From Candidatus Omnitrophota bacterium (lineage in GTDB: Bacteria; Omnitrophota; Gorgyraeia; JACOVV01): a stretch of 5,332 nucleotides of DNA. Position 1 is the stretch's first letter. The number at the start of each line of letters is the position of its first letter. The DNA is taken from the NCBI GenBank assembly GCA_016177145.1, contig JACOVV010000133.1, forward strand, positions 1 to 5,332, written 5' to 3'. The notes under the pieces are model-generated. The model saw only the letters and a list, made by a program, of their open reading frames with translations. It was not told where the DNA came from and did no database searches. Below, one piece after another: positions 1 through 5,278 of the stretch. Both the position numbers and the translations under genes were made by a program.

Positions 1-436
1 CTGCGCGATCGAGATGATGGGGACCGGCGCGGCCCGGTTTGACCTGGACCGGTTTGGGTTTGGCGTCTTTCGTCCCTCTCCCCGGCAGTCCGATGTCATG
101 ATTGTCTCCGGGACGATTTCCCGGAAAATGGTCCCCTGTATTAAGAAATTATACGACCAGATGCCCAATCCTAAATACGTGATCGCCCACGGCGGATGCG
201 CCATCGCTGGAGGGCCGTTTCAGTATCCGGGACAGTACGCGATCCTCGAAGGAATTGATAAAATTATCCCGGTGGATGTGTATGTCCCGGGATGCCCTCC
301 GCGGCCGGAGGCGCTGATCGCGGGGATTCTGGCGCTGAAAGAAAAAATCAAAAAAGGAATTCCGCCAGCGGCGCAGGTGGTGAAAGTGCCAATTTCTTCC
401 AAAGAAATTCCGATAACTCCGGCTACATCATCATGA
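1..436 (+). CDS. nuoB: NADH-quinone oxidoreductase subunit B (NuoB), 3' part only
   Basis: This is the C-terminal part of the complex I subunit that carries the terminal [4Fe-4S] cluster N2 next to the quinone site, in the peripheral arm at the cytoplasmic membrane. The gene runs off the left edge. The open frame starts at base 2 with C-A-I-E-M-M, the second half of the family's CCAIEMM motif; the first cysteine lies outside or across the edge. The other two N2 ligand cysteines are seen at codons 197-199 (HGGCAIAGG) and 293-295 ([15 protein letters not shown]). SPRQSD and [11 protein letters not shown] are also typical. The [10 protein letters not shown] loop differs from the MGxCAxxGGxF form of E. 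coli or Thermus but keeps the cysteine. The last 20 or so residues are a poorly conserved Pro/Ser/Thr tail. The first in-frame ATG at 14 is internal, not the start. The stop overlaps the next gene's start. A related group 4 hydrogenase small subunit is possible but less likely given the [15 protein letters not shown] match. Confidence 0.93.
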   Translation, partial: CAIEMMGTGAARFDLDRFGFGVFRPSPRQSDVMIVSGTISRKMVPCIKKLYDQMPNPKYVIAHGGCAIAGGPFQYPGQYAILEGIDKIIPVDVYVPGCPPRPEALIAGILALKEKIKKGIPPAAQVVKVPISSKEIPITPATSS

Positions 437-1089
437 CATTAGAAAACACCAGACAGTGGCTTTTGAAAACCATTTCTACTGACCCCCTCTCCCTATCCCT
501 CTCCCCCAAAGGGGGAGAGGGGAAGCATGCCCTGAGCGAAGTCGAATGGGGTGAGGGGATTCCTGTTTGTAGCCGTCGCCAAGAACTTCCCGCCCATTAT
601 GGTGACAATCATATTTATTTAATGGTCCGGGATTCCCACTGGCTCTACTCGTATTGGGAGATTCAAAAGAATCATCAAGAGAGATGTCTGGTTCTGCTGG
701 GAGGGGATTGGAGCCAGATAAAGTCCATTCTGCGGGTTTACGATATCACGGAAAGAAAAGCGGCCCCCGCTTATTTTGATATCGTCCTTGAAGGATTAGC
801 CAGCCACTGGTATATCCACGCTCGTCCTAATCGAAGTTTTATCGTTGAGATCGGGTTTCTTCACAATGACGGAAGATTTATCGCGTTGGCGCGATCCAAT
901 GAGCAGACGACGCCGCGTGACGGCATGTCAGAAATCATTGACGAACAATGGATGGGGATTGATTTTGACAAGATGTACGCTCTTTCCGGCGGGTTTGAAG
1001 TGGGAAAGAGTTCTTTGGAATTGAAGAAGTTAATGGAAAAGCGGTTAATTGGAGCGATTTCTTCAGGATCGGGAGGGGGACGAAGGTAA
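433..1089 (+). CDS. DUF4912 domain protein, with in-frame repeat insertion
   Basis: A protein of 218 residues. Residues about 54-175 match the DUF4912 pattern: [26 protein letters not shown], then LRVYDIT, then [21 protein letters not shown]. The biochemical function of this family is not known to me; it often lies beside GH57 glucan branching enzymes, as here, so a role in glycogen or alpha-glucan metabolism is an inference from context. I chose the ATG at 433 because it overlaps the nuoB stop as ATGA, which suggests translational coupling; no clear Shine-Dalgarno precedes it, and the longer frame from 292 lies inside nuoB. Residues 17-42 are encoded by a palindromic repeat (about 483-558) and are not expected in homologues. 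The C-terminal SGSGGGRR tail is encoded by the purine-rich run that serves the next gene as a ribosome binding site. Predicted cytoplasmic, with no signal peptide or membrane segment. Confidence 0.85.
   Translation: MTLENTRQWLLKTISTDPLSLSLSPKGGEGKHALSEVEWGEGIPVCSRRQELPAHYGDNHIYLMVRDSHWLYSYWEIQKNHQERCLVLLGGDWSQIKSILRVYDITERKAAPAYFDIVLEGLASHWYIHARPNRSFIVEIGFLHNDGRFIALARSNEQTTPRDGMSEIIDEQWMGIDFDKMYALSGGFEVGKSSLELKKLMEKRLIGAISSGSGGGRR
483..558. repeat. REP/MITE-like palindromic repeat inside the DUF4912 gene
   Basis: Positions 497-507 (CCCTCTCCCCC) and 511-521 (GGGGGAGAGGG) form a perfect 11-bp inverted repeat with an AAA loop. An outer pair, 484-493 and 549-558, is complementary with one mismatch (490/552). 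The right half contains CCTGAGCGAAGTCGAATGGG (531-550). These give a nested hairpin of about 76 bp. Strings of this type, translated as SPKGGEG and [10 protein letters not shown], recur in my memory in many environmental bacterial genomes as dispersed intergenic repeats; this is recollection, not a search result. No stop codon interrupts the host frame, and the element sits before the conserved domain. The exact ends and any target duplication cannot be set without an empty-site homologue. Confidence 0.75.
1071..1086 (+). promoter_or_regulatory. Ribosome binding region of the branching enzyme gene
   Basis: A purine-rich run (GGGAGGGGGACGAAGG) ends 3 nt before the ATG at 1090. It offers GGAGG 13 nt upstream and GAAGG 3 nt upstream; neither spacing is ideal, but the whole run is anti-Shine-Dalgarno-like. 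It lies inside the 3' end of the DUF4912 gene and codes for its Gly/Arg tail. Confidence 0.55.
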
Positions 1090-2667
1090 ATGGAAAAAGG
1101 TTTTCTTTCACTCATACTGCACGCCCACCTGCCGTTTGTCCGGCATCCGGAGCATCCTTATTTTCTGGAAGAGACCTGGCTCTATGAGGCGATCACCGAA
1201 ACCTACATTCCCCTGATTCATGTTTTTGAAGGATTGGAGCGGGACCGAGTTCCGTTTCGGCTAACGATGTCGTTGACTCCCACCTTAATTTCGATGCTGC
1301 AGGATCCTTTATTACAGGAGCGCTACCTGCGGCACATTGATCATCTCATCGAGTTAGCCGGTAAAGAGATTGACCGGACCCGGTTTCAGGGGTGTTTTCA
1401 CGAAACAGCGCTTCATTACTACTGGCAGTTCACACGGTCAAAAGAAACGTTTCACCGGTTTGGAAGAGATTTAACGAAAGCGTTCAAGGGATTTCAGGAC
1501 CGCGGCCATTTGGAAATCATCACCTGCGGGGCGACGCATGGATTCCTTCCTTTAATCAACCGCACGGAAGGGGTAATGCGTGGACAGATTCAAACGGCGG
1601 TCGGTCACTACGAGAAAACCATGGGGGGAAGGCCGGTGGGGATTTGGTTGCCGGAGTGTGGTTATTTCCCTGGGATCGACCGCTTTTTAAAAGAAGCCGG
1701 GATCCGCTATTTTATCACCGATACGCACGGGATTCTTCACGCTTCGCCGCGGCCCAAGTTCGGCGTCTTCGCGCCGATCTATTGTCCGACCGGCGTCGCG
1801 GCGTTTGGGCGGGACGTGGAATCGTCGAAACAGGTCTGGTCGGCGATTGAAGGGTATCCGGGAGATTACGATTATCGGGAATTTTACCGTGACATCGGGT
1901 TTGAACGGGAGTGGGATTACATCCGTCCTTACATCACACCGGACGGAATCCGCGTCAATACCGGTATCAAATACTACCGTATCACCGGCGATACGGAAGA
2001 TAAAGAACCGTATATCCGGAGCCGGGCGCTCCAGAAAGCGGCCGAACATGCCGGCAATTTCATGTTCAACCGGGAAAAACAGGCGGAGCATCTTTTCGAT
2101 TTTATGGGAAGAAAACCGATCCTTGTCGCTCCCTATGACGCCGAACTCTTCGGCCACTGGTGGTATGAGGGGCCGGAGTTTTTGAATTTTCTGATTCGCA
2201 AAATCGCTTTCGATCAGAAAACGGTCCGCTTGGCGACTCCCTCCGATTATTTAAGGGAATATTCCGTCAATCAAGTATCAACCCCGTCGTTATCGAGCTG
2301 GGGGTGGAAGGGGTACGGCGAAACGTGGCTCTCCGGTTCCAACGATTGGATCTACCGGCATCTCCATAAAGCGACATTACGGATGGAAGAATTATCCCAC
2401 CGTTTCCATGGCCAGAATGGGAACGTTCAACGGGCGCTCAACCAGGCGGCGCGTGAATTACTGCTGGCGCAGTCCAGCGACTGGGCGTTCATCATGCACA
2501 CCGGCACCATGGTACCGTATGCCGTCAAGCGGACTAAAGAACATCTGGTGAATTTCCTGGAACTGTATGACCAGTTAACCGAGAACCGCCTGGATGAAAA
2601 CTGGCTCCGCCAGATTGAAGAGAAAAACAATATCTTTCCTGAAATCAAGTATCAGGTCTTCCAATAA
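1090..2667 (+). CDS. GH57 family 1,4-alpha-glucan branching enzyme
   Basis: Forms alpha-1,6 branches in alpha-glucan (glycogen) by cutting an alpha-1,4 chain and transferring it; a cytoplasmic retaining enzyme. The 525 residues match the usual length of GH57 branching enzymes. The GH57 motifs appear in order: HAHLPFVRHPE (11-21), THGFLPL (149-155), WLPECGY (186-192) with the expected nucleophile Glu189, YDAELFGHWW (349-358) with the expected acid/base Asp350, and ETWLSGSNDWIYRH (411-424). GYPGDYDYREFYRDIG (255-270) matches the active-site loop region that separates branching enzymes from GH57 amylases, and SDWAFIM...YAVKR (463-481) matches the C-terminal helical (DUF1957) part that helps close the substrate cleft. 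The start is the ATG directly after the DUF4912 TAA, preceded by a purine-rich ribosome binding run. No signal peptide. 4-alpha-glucanotransferase is the main alternative and is less likely given the loop and C-terminal motifs. Confidence 0.93.
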   Translation: MEKGFLSLILHAHLPFVRHPEHPYFLEETWLYEAITETYIPLIHVFEGLERDRVPFRLTMSLTPTLISMLQDPLLQERYLRHIDHLIELAGKEIDRTRFQGCFHETALHYYWQFTRSKETFHRFGRDLTKAFKGFQDRGHLEIITCGATHGFLPLINRTEGVMRGQIQTAVGHYEKTMGGRPVGIWLPECGYFPGIDRFLKEAGIRYFITDTHGILHASPRPKFGVFAPIYCPTGVAAFGRDVESSKQVWSAIEGYPGDYDYREFYRDIGFEREWDYIRPYITPDGIRVNTGIKYYRITGDTEDKEPYIRSRALQKAAEHAGNFMFNREKQAEHLFDFMGRKPILVAPYDAELFGHWWYEGPEFLNFLIRKIAFDQKTVRLATPSDYLREYSVNQVSTPSLSSWGWKGYGETWLSGSNDWIYRHLHKATLRMEELSHRFHGQNGNVQRALNQAARELLLAQSSDWAFIMHTGTMVPYAVKRTKEHLVNFLELYDQLTENRLDENWLRQIEEKNNIFPEIKYQVFQ

Positions 2668-2680
2668 TGGCAGTATAATT

Positions 2681-2911
2681 TTATCGGGTCTCGTCTTTCT
2701 TGACCTTGTCTGAATTGAGAGCCCCTGAGCAACTGCTGACGGTACTGCCGAAGATTTTGGAATAAAATTTTTCTAAGAAACAAACTCCTGTAAGTCCAGA
2801 AAAAATCATCATAATTCCCACAAAGTACGCTAACGACTTGAAGAAGAAAAGCCCTAAAATAATCAGGACTCCTATGGTAATCCGGGTCGGGTTGATCGGT
2901 TTCATTTTCAT
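2681..2911 (-). CDS. Small DUF2892-like membrane protein
   Basis: A protein of 74-76 residues. After a short basic N-terminus (KMKPINPTRI), two hydrophobic segments can be read, at about residues 11-24 and 27-47, forming a helical hairpin. The ending SGLTGVCFLEKFYSKIFG resembles the TG-x-C-PL motif at the end of DUF2892, the membrane part of YgaP-type proteins, with the Cys kept (Cys44) and the Pro lost. The C-terminal 20 residues are polar and charged, probably cytoplasmic. There is no rhodanese domain. The start codon is uncertain: ATG at 2911 or, with better Shine-Dalgarno spacing, ATG at 2905. The gene follows the nucleotidyltransferase stop by 25 nt on the same strand with no visible terminator between, so co-transcription is likely. 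Its function is unknown. The overlapping 92-residue frame at 2652-2930 lacks family features. Confidence 0.72.
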   Translation of the reverse strand: MKMKPINPTRITIGVLIILGLFFFKSLAYFVGIMMIFSGLTGVCFLEKFYSKIFGSTVSSCSGALNSDKVKKDETR

Positions 2912-2913
2912 TA

Positions 2914-2919
2914 TCCTTT
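2914..2919 (-). promoter_or_regulatory. Shine-Dalgarno favouring the second ATG of the DUF2892-like gene
   Basis: AAAGGA on the minus strand is only 2 nt from the ATG at 2911 but 8 nt from the ATG at 2905 (Met3). The 8-nt spacing is the usual one, so translation probably starts at 2905 and gives a 74-residue product. This is inferred from spacing only. Confidence 0.5.
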
Positions 2920-2936
2920 CTTGTTGTCATTCTTTA

Positions 2937-3623
2937 TCATTTTAGCATTTTCCGCATACGTATCATTTCTTTGATCATGTTGGAGACGTAACTCTCCAGC
3001 CACTGGCGCTCCTCTTTAGTTAAAGTTTCTTTCGTTCCCTCGCCATCGGTCGCTTCCAGGCATCGTTGGATTCTAATCAGCAGTTCGCTAATTTCTTCTG
3101 TCTCGGCCAGCCGGGATAAAGCCATTTTGAATTCCGAGGGATAGGCTTGGTGAAGGCGGCAGAGATCGTAAAGATCGGTCGGTTCGATTCGATCTATCAC
3201 ACAGTGCAATTTCTCCAGGACCATATCCTCAGAAGAGAGGATGGGACAGCGCAGCTCTGGGTCATAGATCAAAGTAACCGGGTGCCACACCTTGCCGATA
3301 TCCACCTTGGTTTCAATCGCGCCGGGATAGGAAACAAAAATTTGACAAAAGTGTTCTCCACGTCTGGTGATTCGATAGGAAACTTTTTCCTTTTTACACA
3401 GATCCATAATCTCTGTCATCGCCTGATAGCTTGAGATTTCTTCTCTTGGGGATAAAAAATCAACATCCTTGCTGGGCCGGGCAATCTTGGGAAGGCGCAA
3501 GGTGAGCCATGTCCCCCCTGCAAGCGCATAATGACCACGGATCAGGGGGCATTGAAGAATCCAGCGAGCGAGGCGAAGCACATCAGCAGGAGTAGGGGGC
3601 TTAGTAGGACTCATATAATTCAT
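2937..3623 (-). CDS. AbiEii/DUF6036-like nucleotidyltransferase, putative toxin
   Basis: A protein of 228 residues with the polymerase-beta-like nucleotidyltransferase pattern of AbiEii and DUF6036 proteins. HYALAGGTWLTLRL (31-44) is the GG motif. RPSKDVDFLS (49-58) holds the metal-binding Asp pair (Asp53, Asp55). ETKVDIG (104-110) gives a probable third carboxylate, Asp108. EKLHCVIDRIEPTDLYDL (137-154) matches the helical K-x(n)-R-x(n)-D-x-x-DL motif, though the residue before Asp150 is Thr, where Arg or Lys is common. The C-terminal 60 residues are helical and basic. In AbiE-type systems such proteins are toxins that modify RNA, probably tRNA, with nucleotides; the substrate here is unknown. 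The start at 3623 lies 23 nt inside the upstream HTH gene with no Shine-Dalgarno, so translational coupling is likely; Met4 (3614) is an alternative start. A non-toxic housekeeping nucleotidyltransferase cannot be excluded. Confidence 0.8.
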   Translation of the reverse strand: MNYMSPTKPPTPADVLRLARWILQCPLIRGHYALAGGTWLTLRLPKIARPSKDVDFLSPREEISSYQAMTEIMDLCKKEKVSYRITRRGEHFCQIFVSYPGAIETKVDIGKVWHPVTLIYDPELRCPILSSEDMVLEKLHCVIDRIEPTDLYDLCRLHQAYPSEFKMALSRLAETEEISELLIRIQRCLEATDGEGTKETLTKEERQWLESYVSNMIKEMIRMRKMLK

Positions 3624-3996
3624 TAATTAGGGTTTTACGTACGATTCTTTCCAGTTTTGTTTTTGCTGAAGCGATATAGGTACGGGTTTTTGATTTAGGA
3701 ATCAGACGTGGGATCCATGTCGGAGCGCGTGTTGCCAGAATATGAACAGCTTGTGCGGCATGGGGGGAATGTGATTCTCTCCAGAAAAGGCCATCAGGAT
3801 ACTTCCTGGGACGGCCGGATTTATATTTTCTCTGTATCTGTTGAAAGGCCTTGAGAGAAGATGCTGGAATCAGCCATATTCTCCCTTTTCTAACGCAAGA
3901 GACCAGGCGTTTTTGGCGGCAATAGCGAGCCATCACCTCTTTGGAAATGCCCAGTTCGTGAGCGGCTTCCGTTGCTGTGAAAAGGTTCGGTTCCAT
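3601..3996 (-). CDS. Excisionase/MerR-type HTH protein with AT-hook-like segment, putative antitoxin
   Basis: A protein of 131 residues. Residues 5-52 (LFTATEAAHELGIS, then ARYCRQKRL, then RKGRIWLIPASSLKAFQ) follow the winged HTH pattern of excisionase and MerR-type DNA-binding domains. Next comes KSGRPRKY (59-66), which resembles an AT-hook core (GRP flanked by basic residues). The C-terminal 60 residues are basic and unrecognised; they may bind the partner. The gene overlaps the downstream nucleotidyltransferase by 23 nt, the arrangement of AbiEi-AbiEii pairs, but this HTH is not the usual AbiEi type as far as I can see. The start is firm: in-frame codons upstream give only ATT, ATA, TAT and TGT before a TAG stop, and a strong promoter sits just before it. 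It could also be a simple regulator of its neighbour. Autoregulation is likely by analogy with other antitoxins. Confidence 0.75.
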   Translation of the reverse strand: MEPNLFTATEAAHELGISKEVMARYCRQKRLVSCVRKGRIWLIPASSLKAFQQIQRKYKSGRPRKYPDGLFWRESHSPHAAQAVHILATRAPTWIPRLIPKSKTRTYIASAKTKLERIVRKTLINELYESY

Positions 3997-4032
3997 ATAA
4001 ATAATTATACACTATTGAGAACAATTTTTCAA
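3997..4032 (-). promoter_or_regulatory. Sigma70-type promoter of the HTH-nucleotidyltransferase cassette, leaderless
   Basis: On the minus strand TTGAAA (4032-4027) and a perfect TATAAT (4009-4004) are separated by exactly 17 bp. Only 7 nt separate the -10 from the ATG at 3996, so transcription should start at the A of ATG or one base before. No Shine-Dalgarno can exist. Two small palindromes overlap the promoter: ATTG-N4-CAAT at 4014-4025 in the spacer and ATAATTAT at 4001-4008 over the -10. They are candidate operators for autoregulation. Confidence 0.75.
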
Positions 4033-4069
4033 GAGGAAAAATGGGGAAAATAATAGGATAAATCGAGTT

Positions 4070-5251
4070 TTATGGAATCGGAAGTTCCGCGCGCAGGGGT
4101 TTATCCGCGCGGAGCCCCAGAGCGTAATCGGCCTGGATCAGTTCGTGGATTTCGCGGGTTCCTTCATAGATCATCGCTCCGCGGGCGTTGCGGAAATAAC
4201 GCTCGACGGGAAATTCGCGGGAGTAACCGTAAGCGCCGTGGATTTGAAGAGCGTTATGAGCGGCTTGGAAGGCGTTAGTGCAGTTGGTGAGTTTCGCCAG
4301 TGAGGTTTCGCGTGTATTTCTCTTTCCCTGGTTTTTGAGCCATCCGGCGCGGTAATAGAGGAGTTTCCCGATTTCGATATCGGCTGAAATCTCGGCGATC
4401 ATCTTCTTGACGAGCTGGTGCTCGGCGATGCTTTTTCCAAAAGCCATCCGTTCCTTCGCGTATTTAACGCTCGCTTCCAGACAGGCCTCCATCAATCCAA
4501 CCGCGCCGGCGGCGACGGTGTAACGGCCGTTATCGAGCGCCGACATGGCGATTGAAAACCCTTCCCCTTCTTCTCCCAGGCGATTCTCTTCACCGACAAC
4601 AACGTCCGATAAAGAGACGAATCCGGTGTTTCCCGCGCGAACACCTAATTTGCCGTGGATCGTCCCTGTGGAAACTCCTTTGAATCCTCGCTCAACGATG
4701 AACGCGGAGATCCCTTTGTCTCCTTTGGAATGGTCGGTGTAGGCGAAGATCAAAAAGTGGTCCGCGACATCGGCGAGCGAGATCCACATTTTCTCGCCGT
4801 TTAAGAGGTAGTTTTTGCCGGAACGTTTCGCGGTTGTCTGGATGCCGGCGACGTCACTGCCGGCGTTCGGTTCAGTGAGGGCGAAGGTGGCGATTTTTTC
4901 TCCTTTGGCCTGGGGAATGAGATAACGCTTTTTTTGTTCCTCATTGCCCCATTGGAGGAGGGCGAGACTGTTGAGTCCCAGGTGAACCGAAAGAATGACA
5001 CGGGCTGAAGTGTCTATCTTCTCAAACTCCTGGCAGGCCAGGCCAAGACTCAAATAATCAAAACCGCTCCCGCCATATTTCTTAGGAATACAGAGTCCGA
5101 GAAATCCATTTTGTCCCATCTTCGCGGGGAGGGAGGGATCGTGAGTTTCTTTAGCGTCCAGTTCAGGGATCATCGGCGCGATTTCACGAATCGCGAACTC
5201 CCGCGCCGATTTCTGGATCATCCGGTGCTCTTCAGAGAAAGAAAAATCCAT
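4070..5251 (-). CDS. Acyl-CoA dehydrogenase
   Basis: An FAD-dependent enzyme that makes a trans-2,3 double bond in an acyl-CoA thioester and passes electrons to electron transfer flavoprotein; cytoplasmic, in fatty or organic acid oxidation or branched-chain amino acid breakdown. The 393 residues are the normal family length. The N-terminal helical domain (about 1-115) is followed by the flavin-binding strand FALTEPNAGSD (123-133), the beta domain with MWISLADVADHFLIFA (155-170), and the C-terminal helical domain with RMAFGKSIAEHQLVKK (268-283) and QIHGAYGYSREFPVERYF (336-353). The catalytic base is Glu363 in MIYEGTREIH (360-369), as in short- and medium-chain enzymes. Chain-length preference cannot be read; GAYGY and FRNAR (352-356) point to a subfamily distinct from classical butyryl-CoA dehydrogenase. 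No etfAB lies nearby. No terminator is visible before the downstream HTH cassette. Confidence 0.93.
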   Translation of the reverse strand: MDFSFSEEHRMIQKSAREFAIREIAPMIPELDAKETHDPSLPAKMGQNGFLGLCIPKKYGGSGFDYLSLGLACQEFEKIDTSARVILSVHLGLNSLALLQWGNEEQKKRYLIPQAKGEKIATFALTEPNAGSDVAGIQTTAKRSGKNYLLNGEKMWISLADVADHFLIFAYTDHSKGDKGISAFIVERGFKGVSTGTIHGKLGVRAGNTGFVSLSDVVVGEENRLGEEGEGFSIAMSALDNGRYTVAAGAVGLMEACLEASVKYAKERMAFGKSIAEHQLVKKMIAEISADIEIGKLLYYRAGWLKNQGKRNTRETSLAKLTNCTNAFQAAHNALQIHGAYGYSREFPVERYFRNARGAMIYEGTREIHELIQADYALGLRADKPLRAELPIP

Positions 5252-5268
5252 TAACAGTCATTGTATCA
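5252..5268 (-). promoter_or_regulatory. Extended -10 promoter just before the acyl-CoA dehydrogenase start
   Basis: On the minus strand TGATACAAT (5268-5260) matches an extended -10 (TGn plus TACAAT, five of six consensus bases). The ATG at 5251 follows after 8 nt with no Shine-Dalgarno, so a leaderless mRNA is possible. I see no good -35 at 16-18 bp. Because the hexamer is short and AT-rich, a chance match is possible. Confidence 0.45.
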
Positions 5269-5278
5269 CGAAAAAATA

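Noticed and set aside
292..432. Longer N-terminus for the DUF4912 protein from the ATG at 292
   Set aside because: This part lies wholly inside nuoB in another frame; the ATGA overlap at 433 is the normal operon arrangement.
483..558. Rho-independent terminator inside the DUF4912 gene
   Set aside because: The stem is strong but no T-run follows on either strand, and the reading frame continues into a conserved domain. A repeat explains it better.
1392..1850. 152-residue open frame on the plus strand inside the branching enzyme gene
   Set aside because: It is an out-of-frame shadow with no family features; the GH57 motifs in the main frame run through it unbroken.
1687..2157. 156-residue open frame on the minus strand
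   Set aside because: It is antisense to the conserved centre of the branching enzyme, has no recognisable motifs, and is explained by codon bias of the real gene.
2652..2930. 92-residue open frame on the minus strand
   Set aside because: It overlaps the DUF2892-like gene in another frame. Only the 76-residue frame shows membrane segments and the TG-x-C motif, and the Shine-Dalgarno fits that frame.
4033..4055. GGAAAAATGGGGA as a degraded copy of the GGAAAATGGGGACGG repeat near 5287
   Set aside because: The match covers only about 13 low-complexity purine-rich bases and breaks off at once, so chance is enough.
4070..5251. GAYGY and FRNAR in the acyl-CoA dehydrogenase as inactivating changes
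   Set aside because: The catalytic Glu363 and the flavin-binding motifs are intact, and these variants fit a known-looking subfamily rather than decay.
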